A DNA stretch of 49,802 nucleotides from Neocallimastix lanati (nom. inval.) (Eukaryota; Neocallimastigomycota; Neocallimastigomycetes; Neocallimastigales; Neocallimastigaceae): positions 1 to 49,802 of the forward strand of contig JACVTC010000312.1 in NCBI GenBank assembly GCA_016946835.1, written 5' to 3'. Made by a program: the position numbers and the translations under genes. Of the stretch, positions 9,481 through 21,700 are shown piece by piece. The notes beneath the pieces are model-generated. The model was not told where the DNA came from. It ran no database searches and saw only the letters and a program-made list of their open reading frames with translations. Each line of letters begins with the position of its first letter. Position 1 is the first letter of the stretch.

Positions 9481-11614
9481 GCTCTAAAAATGTTTCATCA
9501 ATGTCTGGCTTATTTGTACTAAATGGGTAATAATATATCTCCTCATTGGAGTAGTTATGAACTACTCCTTGTTCATCGGTTACTAAATCTTCCATACTTT
9601 TAACAAGTTCTCTTTGTAAATACCCGGTAGATGATGTATTAAGAGAAGTAGAAATAATACCTGCACGACCAGATTTTGAATGAATAAATAATTCTTTTGC
9701 TGTTAATCCTTCGGAATAGGAACTTTTAATATAACAAACTGGTAAAATAGCTTGAACTCCAACCGACATTAATATTTGAATAACATTATCCACATTTCCT
9801 TTAGATCCACTGTTAATGATATTAGTTAAATTATTATCGATGGATTCCACTAATTCTGTAAGGTCACAATATTTTCGAAAAACTTGATTCTTAAATTCGT
9901 TGTAGTTTTCAAATTTATTTTGATTTTCTATCAATGAGTCAAGATTTAGTACAGGTATAGGATCCATTTTATTTAAGATACTATCGGTTATGGGAAGATA
10001 TGATTCTCTTAATTTATTATTTACCATACAATCAGCAATAGAAATAGTGATAACATGAGTAAGATTATATACATGAACCATGCGTTGAACATCCCACATA
10101 AATTTTAAATAGAATTCATTACCGTAATTTGAAATAGCATTAAGTAAAATAGTTTGATTTTTATCACTGATAACACCTAGTAATATTCCTTTATCTATGA
10201 TCAGATTACCTTCATGATCATGTAAAGTAAGCGTTCTAGGAAGTAATAAAGATAACAGGTGAGCATATGGGATATCTGTACTATTCATACGCGATTTGTA
10301 GTATTTACAAAATTTTTTCCAATCACTATCGGGAATGCCCAATTTATCGCGCATTCTTTTAACAATATCAATATCAATAATTTCTTTATTACGTGTCATA
10401 TTATAAATTCCGGTTAAAGTATCTTGTATAAATTTGATCATAATAGAAGCATTTTTAAATGACCGGATATTATTTGCAATATTTAATTTTGTGGCCAACT
10501 CTTCTTTAGCTTCTTCACCCGGTAACCAAAAAATGTTCATTTCGTCACCGTCAAAATCCGCTTGAAAGACATTAGCAATAAGTGGATTGATCTGAATGGT
10601 TCGACAGTTACTTGGACGAGAATGAATGGCTAAAATTGAAGTAGTTTGAAGTGTAGGTTGTCTATTGATGATAACAAAGTCATTGGTTTTATACCCATAG
10701 GGAATTAAGGAATCAGTAAAGACTTTAGGAATTAATACTACATCTAAAGGGATATCAATATTTGGCACTATAACACTTCGAAGACAAAAATTTTGACGCT
10801 TAGCTAAACACATACTTCGGAAAATACCATTTTTTCCTGATAACATCTGTTTAATATAATTTCTATTAGCATCCTCAACTGAATCGTTTTTACTACGAAT
10901 ACCTAAAATTTTCTTGTATAAATTATACGCACGCACAATATAGACGGACTTAATTAAATTTCCATTGTGATATTGGTAGTTGAGATCTAATACACGTTGA
11001 TATAATGTTGTTACGTTATTATGAATCGTAGTGTTGCTAGAATCTAGAATAGATGGTCTCATATTGATTGGTAAAACTGGAATATTTTTGATAAACACAT
11101 TAAGTAAATGATTTTGTAGCTCTGGATTTTTTGAAAAATTTGCAGAACGAATTTCTTCGTACATTTGCTCGATAGATAATGTTTCCCTACCAAAAGTGAA
11201 AGAATATTCTGAAATATTCTTTGACTCTTTTTCAAAATTTTTGAAATACTTGGATTTATTGGATGTGACTTCCTCCGATTTAACTTTATGATATGAAAAT
11301 GTTGTAGCAACTACACGTTTTTCGCAACAAGGGTTATTAGTGGAATGTAAAGGATCATATTTTTTACAAATTGGACAAATATGACTTATTTCTTTACATA
11401 ATATGTTTACAAATACAGGATGAACAATTCTGTAATAAAGTGGTATTCTTCCCGTGTGTCCTGGACAATCTATCATTGATTTACATTGTTTACATGGTAA
11501 TTGAGGATTGAGAGTAAATGATGTTGTATTATCCGTTAATTCATTCTTATTTTTAATAAGGATCGTTTCCTTTTCAAATTCTTCATCTGTATATAAATTA
11601 AACTTTAAATACAT
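9455..11614 (-). CDS. RPB1: DNA-directed RNA polymerase largest subunit, N-terminal half (A'-like)
   Basis: A 719-aa protein covering the first half of RPB1. Motifs in order: clamp zinc site CKQCKSMIDCPGHTG (residues 41-55), NRQPTLQ before the active site, the catalytic ADFDGDEMN loop (near residues 352-360) with the three Mg-binding Asp, and the bridge helix SGRAGIISTSLNTSSTGYLQ near residues 640-665. It stops about 50 residues after the bridge helix, so the trigger loop, jaw and C-terminal clamp parts are absent and are not encoded elsewhere in this window. Full RPB1 is usually about 1400 aa. The break point resembles the archaeal A'/A'' split. The Asn usually preceding ADFDGD is Gln. With RPB2 at 41827 it would form a cytoplasmic viral polymerase. 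Start chosen at the first ATG, shortly after the upstream A/T spacer. Confidence 0.9.
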   Translation of the reverse strand: MYLKFNLYTDEEFEKETILIKNKNELTDNTTSFTLNPQLPCKQCKSMIDCPGHTGRIPLYYRIVHPVFVNILCKEISHICPICKKYDPLHSTNNPCCEKRVVATTFSYHKVKSEEVTSNKSKYFKNFEKESKNISEYSFTFGRETLSIEQMYEEIRSANFSKNPELQNHLLNVFIKNIPVLPINMRPSILDSSNTTIHNNVTTLYQRVLDLNYQYHNGNLIKSVYIVRAYNLYKKILGIRSKNDSVEDANRNYIKQMLSGKNGIFRSMCLAKRQNFCLRSVIVPNIDIPLDVVLIPKVFTDSLIPYGYKTNDFVIINRQPTLQTTSILAIHSRPSNCRTIQINPLIANVFQADFDGDEMNIFWLPGEEAKEELATKLNIANNIRSFKNASIMIKFIQDTLTGIYNMTRNKEIIDIDIVKRMRDKLGIPDSDWKKFCKYYKSRMNSTDIPYAHLLSLLLPRTLTLHDHEGNLIIDKGILLGVISDKNQTILLNAISNYGNEFYLKFMWDVQRMVHVYNLTHVITISIADCMVNNKLRESYLPITDSILNKMDPIPVLNLDSLIENQNKFENYNEFKNQVFRKYCDLTELVESIDNNLTNIINSGSKGNVDNVIQILMSVGVQAILPVCYIKSSYSEGLTAKELFIHSKSGRAGIISTSLNTSSTGYLQRELVKSMEDLVTDEQGVVHNYSNEEIYYYPFSTNKPDIDETFLEHAFSMASL

Positions 11615-13064
11615 GATTAAAATTAAATGTTATATAAAAATAAATTATTATATTGATACATAAATTTATATATTATTATATGCAATAATAAGAATCATTT
11701 GAACGTATATTAACAAACTTAAAATTAGTAATACAGGTTAGAAATTAAATTAAAATATATATTTTTAATAATAGGCTAATAATATATAGAAAATATATAT
11801 GGAAACTTTAATAATTATAGATTAATAATACATATTTAATAATGCATTACAGTCCTATGCTTTAGTGTGAATATAAAATAAAATAAAATATTTAAATTAA
11901 TGTAATATTATATATTATTATTTATATTATTATTAAAATAAATTTTTTTCTAAATATTTATTATTTAAATAATATATATTGAATTAATTTTATTTATTTA
12001 TTTTTTTTTATTTTAATAAAAATATTAAATAGTCTTTTAATAATTAATTTTTCTTTAACTCATTTATAACAATATAAATGTTTACCTAATTTGAAAAATA
12101 TTATAATTATTTAATGTATTATATTTTTAAAAAAAAAATTGTATATAAAAATATATATATATATATATTGAAAGTATATCTTAACAAATTCAAAAAAAAC
12201 TAAAATTATTTGATTATATATTGTGTAACTATTAAATAAATTTACAGCAATAAATTAAATTTTTTTTTGTTTAAAGAAAAATAAATTTATGATCCATGAT
12301 ATAAATTTTTTATGATTTATTCATTCCTAAAAAAAAAAAAAAAAAAAAAAAATTAAATTTTAAATCAATATAATAAATATTATATTAAAAAAATTTAATT
12401 TAGATATTTTAGAGAATAAATATCTTTAAGAAAAAAGTTTTTTTATTTTAAAAATTATTATTAATATTATTTAATTTTTTTTTATTTTAAAATAAAAATA
12501 TTTATTACAAATAAATAAATTTTTCTATTTTAAAAAAAAAAACAGAAATTTAAATTTTTAAAAAAATCTTTTACTATTTTAGCATTTAGTATCAATTTTA
12601 TTTTATTCAAATTTTTTTTTTTTTTTTTTAAAATTATCAATTTCTTTTTTTTTATTTTTTTTTTTAATTTTACTTCATTTTTATTATTTATTTTTACTTA
12701 TTTTATTGATTTATTTATTTATTCTTTTTTTTTTTTTTTTTATTTTTTTGACTTTTATAAAAATATTTTTATAAATTTATTAGGTAATAGTCCAAAAATA
12801 CTCTATCTAAAATATCTATGGAATCTTTTGTCATAATTATCATTTATATTTAATAAATTATAATTTTTTTTATTTTAGCATTTATTTTTTATTTTACTTT
12901 TTTAATTTTTTATTTAATATAAATTTTTTTTTGTATTATATTTAATTTTTATTTTTTATTAATTTTAATAGATAGAATTATATTTATTTTTTATATAATA
13001 AATCATTTTTGTGAAACTTCAATAAGTAAAGATTTAAAATTTATTTATCAAACTAATTAAATTT
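11615..13064. other. Long AT-rich spacer between the viral block and the lectin block
   Basis: 1450 bases with homopolymers, including a 24-base A run at 12329-12352 and many T runs (12610-12740). One short coding-like island on the minus strand (12769-12834, 21 codons starting with ATG) has a higher-complexity sequence, perhaps a relic. Otherwise I see nothing. This spacer separates information-processing genes from secreted-protein genes. Confidence 0.5.
12329..12352. repeat. 24-base poly(A) tract
   Basis: Uninterrupted run of 24 A on the plus strand. It is useful as an assembly-error hot spot; no function is evident. Confidence 0.9.
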
Positions 13065-14501
13065 TTATTTGCATAAACCATACTTTGGTTGGCATCCTTT
13101 TTTACAATGATCATTGGATGTACCACAATAACCCCATTTACTGCAGCATTTATTACCTTTACACCTACCATATTGTTCACCACATTTATCGTGAGAGCCG
13201 TAGCATAACCCAAACTCACTTTGACATTTTGATCCACAATGAGCATCCGAAATGTCACAATAGCCATATTGACTACAACATTGTTTCTCATTAAGACATT
13301 TTCCATAATCAGTGCCACAACGACCGCCATTATTACATCTACCATAACTGGCTTGACATCCAGTACCACAATGGTCTATCGAAGTTCCACAATAACCATA
13401 TTTACTACAACATTCCCCTTTCGAACATGATTTATTGTTAAATTCTTTACCGCAACGATAGCTAGTATTTATAGTAGGAGATGGAAATTTCGTAGTTGTA
13501 GTAGTAGTAGTAGTAATAGTAGTTGTAGAAGTAGCGGTAGTGACAGTAGTAGTAAACTTTTTGGTAGGGTTTGAATTTAGCATAATCCAAATCTGATCTT
13601 CATGAATTTCATCATCACAATCATAAAATTTTACCTTATTTCTTACTTTTGCTGCAAGTTTGATAGAAGAACTGATAGAATTTCCAAGACATAAACTTTC
13701 TGATAATTTACTAGTGATAGTTCCATCATTTCTACGATAACGCAAAATAGCATTTGTATCACACTCACCCATCATTACTTTGGAATTATCATTATCAGAA
13801 ACTCTTAAACATAAATCCAAATTACTTTTTGATTTGAAGAAAGTTCCCCCTTTGGTATTTACAACATACCATTGATAGTTTTCTGTATTATCGCACTTTT
13901 CATAAGTTGGGATTTCATCTTCATATTCAGGAGCATATAAACATTTCTCAGTATATTCATTGTATATCCACGTTGGTTTAGATGTTGGTGTAGGATCTAT
14001 TGTAGTAGTAGTAGTAGTAGTGGTAGTAGTATTGATTTTTTTTGTAGGTTTTCTATTTGATATTTCCCAAAATATTTTTTTGTTATGTCTATCACATTTA
14101 GTTAACTTTAAAAATTCTTCCTCCTTTAAATCATCAATAGCACTTACACACATATTATCACTTTTGATAAATTTTGATACATCATCATATATCATAAGAG
14201 CATTTCCATCACAATTTGCTAATATGATTTGATCGTCAACATAAGATATACATAATTCTTTATCTGTAGCAGACATGAAATAAATGCCATCATCATTTTC
14301 ACCAATATACCACTTATTGTCAATACTATTATTACAATTATCGTATGTTATTGGTTCATCTGAATAACCTGAAGCATATAAACAGCTATCCAAATATTCA
14401 TTGTATATCCAGACAGACGCTTTATTATTGCTTTTTAAATCTTGAGGTAAAGCAATAATTTTATTTAAGAAAATTACTAAAATAAATATTCCTAAAATCA
14501 T
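13065..14501 (-). CDS. Secreted lectin: two ricin-like modules and three hevein (CBM18) modules
   Basis: A 478-aa protein with an N-terminal signal peptide (residues 1 to about 17). Two related modules follow (about 28-150 and 178-310), each opening with W-x-YNEY and containing CLYA, a central YxxCDN-type turn and a final W; these resemble ricin-type beta-trefoil lectin domains. Thr-rich linkers (about 157-170 and 318-342) separate them from three C-terminal hevein-type chitin-binding domains (about 351-393, 394-434, 438-477), each with eight cysteines and the CCSxxGYC core. The expected role is binding chitin and glycans at the cell surface or wall. The ricin-like module closely matches the C-terminus of the 1995-aa neighbour. 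The composition is typical of anaerobic-fungus secretomes, suggesting host origin. Antisense ORFs inside are shadows. Confidence 0.87.
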   Translation of the reverse strand: MILGIFILVIFLNKIIALPQDLKSNNKASVWIYNEYLDSCLYASGYSDEPITYDNCNNSIDNKWYIGENDDGIYFMSATDKELCISYVDDQIILANCDGNALMIYDDVSKFIKSDNMCVSAIDDLKEEEFLKLTKCDRHNKKIFWEISNRKPTKKINTTTTTTTTTTIDPTPTSKPTWIYNEYTEKCLYAPEYEDEIPTYEKCDNTENYQWYVVNTKGGTFFKSKSNLDLCLRVSDNDNSKVMMGECDTNAILRYRRNDGTITSKLSESLCLGNSISSSIKLAAKVRNKVKFYDCDDEIHEDQIWIMLNSNPTKKFTTTVTTATSTTTITTTTTTTTKFPSPTINTSYRCGKEFNNKSCSKGECCSKYGYCGTSIDHCGTGCQASYGRCNNGGRCGTDYGKCLNEKQCCSQYGYCDISDAHCGSKCQSEFGLCYGSHDKCGEQYGRCKGNKCCSKWGYCGTSNDHCKKGCQPKYGLCK

Positions 14502-15713
14502 TTAATTAATAATTTTGTTTAAATTTATAATTTTAAAAATCAATTTATAAGCAAAATTAAATATTAGATTTTATATTGAAGACAGAATAAGAGATTTTAT
14601 TCATTATAAAAACTTTATATTATTTAAAATATAAATAGTATTAATTTTGTTTTACTATGAGAAATACGCTTTTAATGTATTAATTATTTCATTAAGCCAT
14701 ATTAAAATAATATAAAAATATAATTTAATATTTATGAATTTTTATCATAAAATAAAGTCGAACAAAATATTAACAAGAAAATTATTAATTAATTTTTATT
14801 TTATTATTATTAATTTTTTTTTTTTTTTATTTTCTTCATAGTAATAATATTAATTAATATTTGTTATTATTTTTATGTAAGGTTACACAAACGTCTAAAC
14901 GATTAAGGGTTTGAAATTTAATTAAAATAAATTACTTCATTTAAATTACTTAATAAATAACGTAGTAATCAATATATTCAATTAAAATAAATAAATAGGA
15001 AAAAATAAAAAAAAAAATTCAAAAAACAACTAAAAAATCCAATAAAAATTTTGTCAGTATATTTTATCAAGTTTTAAAAAAATATCTTTTTTTTTATATA
15101 TAGATATTTCTTTAATTTTTAACTTCCATTTATATAATTATTTTATGTAATAAGTATATAGTATAATACTATATGTAATAGATTTTATTTTTATTTATTA
15201 AACTTTTTTATTTTATTTGAGTTTTATAAACATTTTTTTTTAAATTTTTTTTTAATAATTTTTTTTAAAGATGTTTTATTTTCTTCTTCTTCTTTTTTTT
15301 TTTTTTTTCTTCAAAAATACACCATCAATCAAGATATATAATTTTAAAATCAAAATTGTATAATTAAAATTTATTTTTATACAGATATGATTGATATTTT
15401 ATTCATTAGATAATAAAGTCTAGAAGTTTTAAACATTATTTATTTATTTATTTTTATATTTTATATATAAATTTTTTATTATTTATTGTTCAATTAATAA
15501 TATTTATATTTTTATTTTTTAAATTTCTATTTTTGAAATTTTTATTTTTTATATTTTTATTATTTAATACTTTTATTTTTTAAGTATTTATTAAACTATT
15601 TTTATTATTAAATATTCTTTTTTATTGTTGTAATTAATATTATACGGTATTGGTATAATTTTATTTATTTTTATAGTCATAAAATCAATAAAATATATTA
15701 AATCAATATTTCA
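14502..15713. other. AT-rich spacer
   Basis: 1212 bases between two minus-strand secreted-protein genes. It contains long T runs (about 14815-14830, 15283-15310) and a small complex patch at 14878-14915 (GGTTACACAAACGTC and following). No ORF, RNA or repeat with support. AAATTTAAAC (RC of 14517-14526) lies just upstream of the 478-aa gene start. Confidence 0.5.
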
Positions 15714-18700
15714 TTAATTTGTTATAGTAGATATATCAGATATGAATTCCCACATTTGTTTTTCATCATGTCTATTACAACTACTTAGCTTTACTTCATA
15801 TTGAGAATAGGGATCATTATTATCATCGATACCGCTAAGACATTTATTACCACTTTTTATAGATTTTGATGCCTTAATATATTTCAAAATAGCTTTTTCA
15901 TCACATTCACCTAATGTCATTCTATTTTTAATAACTCTCATACATAAATTTTTTTTAGCTGCTGATATAAAATAAGTATTACCATCAATCTTTTCAAAAT
16001 ACCATTTATATTTATTACGATCAACACAATCTTCATAAGTAATAGGTTCATTTTTAAAACCACTTGTATATAAACATTTATTGTAGTATTTATTATATAA
16101 CCAAACCGCATTTGACTTAGGATTAAATGAATCACTTGAGCTATACTTCCATAGTATTTGATTATTACCATTATCCCAAACAATTCCATGATTAGATTTA
16201 TCACAACGCAATTTACTACTTTTAGATTTTTTATTGGACAAAATATTATCTATATCTTCATTATTTTTATCCCTAAATGTAAGACTATTATTTCCAACAA
16301 TTATTTTATATAAGTAGGCTGATTTATTTCCACCGTAATTTTTTATTTCAGTTGATGTTTGTTTTTTATGATCTCTGTAAAGTAATTTACCATTAAGTAT
16401 GGTCACTGAATAATCACCACAGTATAACATTTCTCCTTCTTTAAAGGAGTCACCAACACTAATTTCACTAGCATCATAGGGTCTATTACTAATAGTTTTA
16501 TTCGCAGCCCATTTATATTCACCAGTACTCGATCTTAAAATTAAGTTGTCATTACTTACATATAAATAATAATATTCATCTGCCTTATAATATTCTTTAT
16601 GCAAAATATATTCTCCATTATTTAATTCAATATTTCCTTTATCTGTAATGGATAGTAAATAAATAGGTTCTTTAATTTTAGCATATTCATTTATATCAAA
16701 ATAACTAACTGTGTTTTCATTAAAGTTTATATAATCTAAAGTATTATTGTAAAAATGTAGGTATAAAGTGTGTTTGTCATTGCCATTTGGTAAAGATGAA
16801 CCAATAATTCTATGGTTATATGAATACATTTTATTGCAAGTCTTATTATTAGAAATGAAATAATCACAAAAACTTATACTGCCATACAATTCCCAAAGAG
16901 GAACTGTATTATTTAATAATATTAATTTGTCTGATTCACCATTATAAATTACTTCTAATTCTGATTCAACTTTATTGTTAATCGCAGGTTTATCATTAAT
17001 ATAAAAATTATTATTAGCTAATGTTAAATTATTTATACCCAAAGCAACACCATTCTTGAATTCTAAACCTGTTATACTTGATAAATATATGAAATCTCCA
17101 GTATTAGATTTATCAGATGATTCTAATCTATCAAACGCATTCATTATATGATCTTCATAAATAGTATTATACTTATTCCATCTAGGTTCACTAAATTCTC
17201 TTATACTCTTCAAGTATCTAATACCTGATAATTTCCATACAGGTTCCCATGTTTTGACATTAAATATCATTAATTCTGGTTTATCCATATTAGCTCTATA
17301 TTCAATAGATAATCTATTATATTTATTTTTTTGATCATCTCCTTCCAATAATGCAATGTTAATGACTGAATTTTTCTCATTACAATATAAATATAACCCA
17401 TTATTATTTAATTGTAATTCTTTAATTCCTTTATTATTTTTACAAGTTTTTATAATCGTCTCTTCATTATTATACGTAAATATTAAATCATTTTCAGTAA
17501 CATTTAAGTAAGCGTTATAATTGGACAATAAAGATTCACCCGGTAATAAATTATTGAAGTAATACTTTTTTATGTAAATAGGATCATCAAGTGTATCAGT
17601 CACATTGTCGGGTTTCAAATAATAATCATAAAGTCCGGTTTCGGCAAATAGATTATAAATTTCTTTAGGTCTTATATGTTCATCACAAGAAGATATTTCG
17701 TACAATACAGGATTAACGAATCTAGAATGTCTACTATATAATCTTTTATCCCAATTGCTCCAATATACATTTTCATTTTCATCTATAACTAATAATTCAC
17801 CCTCATTGGAAATCTTTAAATAATATTTAATTTTGGTATTCATATTGTCGTACGAAATTAAATTAGTGGAATGCCAAAGAGAATAATTATTTTTATCTCT
17901 TAATATAAATTCTCCTATTTTAGATAAAGCTAAATGGTATGGACCTTCGAAAATTTCAATATTGGCTGTCATTGATGACCAAGTAGTTCTAGAGTTTTCC
18001 TTAATAATCATATTACCAGTTTTTTGAACAAAGAATCTATATTTTTTATTTTTAGATACTAAAGCTTCATTTTCTTTTAATATATTTTTACAATTCATTT
18101 CAATCTGGTCGGTGTTAAGATCTTTAACAATAGCTTGATTAAGTATATTATGTTTATCGTAATATTCCTCATCTTTAAATGGAATTGTGGTATCAATAGA
18201 TAATGGATATACATATTCCACTGGGAAAGCATAGCCATGATAATTATCTTGTTTACCATAAATTTCCCAAATTTTAACACCAACTCCATCATACAATGTA
18301 ACCCTGGCTCCTCTTCTACTATCGACATGATCATCAATGTATAAATAATAACCTTTATCGTCTGGAAAACCAACATTAAAAGGTAAATCTTTGGGTAATG
18401 AATCCCATACAATGTAATCATCATCAGACAAAGTAAGTGGATTTATTATATTATTTTCATTAATTACTGTAGGTTCATTTACGGTTGTAGAGGTAGCTTG
18501 TGATGTAGAAGTTTTTTGTGGAGAAGAAGAACTAATAGAGTTAATAATTTTTTCAGCTTTTTCTTTATTAACAATAATACATTTTTCATCATCATCAATT
18601 TCATACCAACCAAATGCTCCATCGTTATTATATTTATTGCAATATTTATTTGAAACTACCACAATACTGTTAGAGTTATTATTATTACTCGTAGGCATAA

Positions 18701-21700
18701 TAGATGTATTTGTAGTTTTTGTTGTAGTTGTACTTTTTCCTGTAGCTGTAGTTTTTATTATACTTGAAGTTTTTGTCGTAGTTGTAGTTTTTGCTGTGGT
18801 TGTAGCTTTTGTTGTAGAAACAGTAGATCTAAGGTTAGAATTTGTAGTTGTGGCTGTAGTTTTGTCTCCAAAAAATTTATCGAAATCAAAATCATCATCA
18901 TCATCATCATCATCATTATCATCTTCATCTCCTTCATCAGGTATATATAATCTTTTTTCAATATTATTTTTTTTATAATATTCTTCTAATTTATTTTTAA
19001 AATCTTTCTTATTATCATCCAAAGGAGTGCTATCATCATTTACATAAGAATCGATCAGATAAATAAAATCATTAGAATATTTAATATTCGCTATATCTTT
19101 TTTATAAATATTTTTAGCTGTAATATATAAATGACCATTATCACCAATGAAGAATTTCAAGTCATGATTTCCATTTGGTTGGAACGTGGTTATTCCATTA
19201 GTCCATAATTTGTTAGAACCTTCACAGTTTGAAATATCCTTACCTCTACATAATACTAATTCACCAGTAGGTAATAATCCAAAACTATGCTTTCCACTTT
19301 TTGAAGATATATAACGATTAGGTGTTAATTCTTTATTTGACGGTAATGTGTTAATGTAAGGATTTTCCTTATCTAATGTTTGAAAAACATATTTATCAAT
19401 GTCATGGTTTACTAATTCTGATTCATATTGATATTTTTCTTCACAATGTTTAAGTGTATGCGTAAATCCAGAAAACTTTACAGGAATAAGACTTTTATTA
19501 TAGGTTATTTTAGTATGATTGCTTTCCGTAATATGTCCAGTTGCCCAGATAATTACCTCAGTTAAAAATAATGGTAAAGCTACTAATTCTTGACAGGAAC
19601 TATCATTAACAGTTAATTGAATAGTGGAAGTTTTAGTTTGACTTATTGACGTGGTATTGGACATTTCAAATGTATGTTGAGCTGATGTTTCTATAGCATT
19701 GTCATAAGAATTTTGCTCATTTGTGTTAGTTTGAAAAGAATTACCATAAGTATAGCCTTTAGTTTTGGTATCCGAGGTTGATTCTTCATTAACCCATCCT
19801 GTTTCTTTATTGAATGATTTCGAAAACATTTTCGATGTGGAATCGGAAACTGAGTGTTCTTTATTAGATGTTTCAGAATGTCCAGTAGTGTAAGAATCTG
19901 AATAACCATTAGACTTTGTCCATCCATCACTAACACCAGAAGTACTAGTGTTGCTCTCTGCCCAACCTTGTGTTACACTATGAGAACCTCCTTTAGTACT
20001 GCCCTGAGTAAAAGTATCAGATGATGATCTGGTCCCCGCTAAAGCTAATCGGTATTGTTGATTTAATTGATCTATAGCTGAATTTTCTTCTGATCTTATA
20101 GAAACCCTTTGTAATCTACTTTGATCTGCCATGCCAGCTCCATTAGTTCCAGCTGAAAATAGTTCAACACCCTCAGATAACCCTGGAACAATACCACGTT
20201 TAATAAGTTTACGAGAATTGTCTTCAGCAGCAATAGGAGCAGTATATTCTCTTTTAGAATTTTTTAATTTGCATAATTGACGATTTAAGATAGGACCCTT
20301 GCCTAATGCAGAATCACAAATACTATCAAAAACATTGTTTCCATTAGCAATATTAGCTATAGGATATATATAATTTTCATATAAACCACCCATTGATTTT
20401 TCAAATTTACTGGGGTTACTAATATCGCCATCGGGTATTTCATCCTTGTTTTCTTTGTATATTAGTTCTTTAACATTATTAAAATCATTAAGGCCCATTT
20501 TGGATACTTCATCAGTATGAGATAATTCAATCGAGTTACTCCAGTTTGTTTCATCGGTGACATCTTTGCTATTAGTAACTGTATGAGCATGTTCTTCACT
20601 TACCATATGAGAAGTAGTATGTTCTGTGGATTCAGTGTGGGTGGTTTCTTTATTCTTGGTTCTAGCTAAACTTTCTGAGTCAATTACTGCATATACCTTT
20701 TCGAGCGATTCAGAATACCCCTTGGAATCACTTTCATGAGTAGAAGTACTATAAGAAAGAGCATTAGCTAATTGAAGCGATTCATTGATTTCTTTGGTAG
20801 TTGTATCCCCCTTGCTATAAACTTTCCCATACGATTTATGATAAGATTTTCCATCATTATTAGATATACTAACCGTATTTTGAATATCCTCTGTGTAAGC
20901 TATAGTACATGAAATAACTGATCCAGGTTCACGAGTGATACTTGCACAATCTTCAAATTTAGATTTTCCATCCTTAACTAAATTTTCATATAATGATTTA
21001 TCTGCTTCGTATGGCATTCCCATTGTAGTAATATAATTAATTTTGTCTTCATCGATATCTTTAATTTTAATTAATGCTGGATGATACGGGTTATACGCTG
21101 GGTTTTTACTGGTCAATGAAAGACTTTTCATACCATTTCCGATAAATTTTTCATATAATTTTTTTATTTCCTCTTTATATTCTTCTTTAGTACGAGCTCT
21201 ATAAATAGACAATTCTTCTTCATTTTCTTCATTATTAGCATCTTTCGCATTTTTATTACTTTCAGGTGTATCGTGAATATCATTATTTGTCTCTTTATTT
21301 TTGCTTGTTTTATTTTCTCTTTTACCTTTTTTATTTTGAGAAACTTTAAAATAACTCCCAACATTATTAACTACTGTATTATTCCCGCAATAACTTACAC
21401 CGAACCAATCAGGGCCGATATATCTAGCATAATCTTCGATATTATCAAAATAAATTGTATTATTACTAAAATCAACGTAGTATGGATCAAGTATTTTGAT
21501 CATGCTATTTTTTGTATAAATACAAAATTCTTTATTTGTAATACTCTTTGTTTCCAAAAAAGAATCATTATCTCTATTAGTATATGCATCGTTTTGTATT
21601 TCATTTTTTGGTATTTTTAAATGTTCAGTTTCAATATTTAAAACTGTTTTACCGATACTAGTCGTAATGCTAGTAATAAGTAATATGGGTTTAAATAGCA

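Noticed and set aside
9455-11614. RPB1 as a recent pseudogene
   Set aside because: The frame is open for 719 codons with all motifs intact; a split gene or frameshift at its very end explains the data better than general decay.
13034-13430. ORFs in other frames over the hevein-coding region (both strands)
   Set aside because: They overlap the Cys-patterned hevein domains of the 478-aa protein, which is clearly the coding frame. The alternatives are shadows of its TGT/CAA-rich codons.
18637-18978. 113-codon plus-strand ORF rich in Val/Phe
   Set aside because: It is the antisense of the Thr/Lys linker and Asp run of the 1995-aa protein; low complexity, no independent support.
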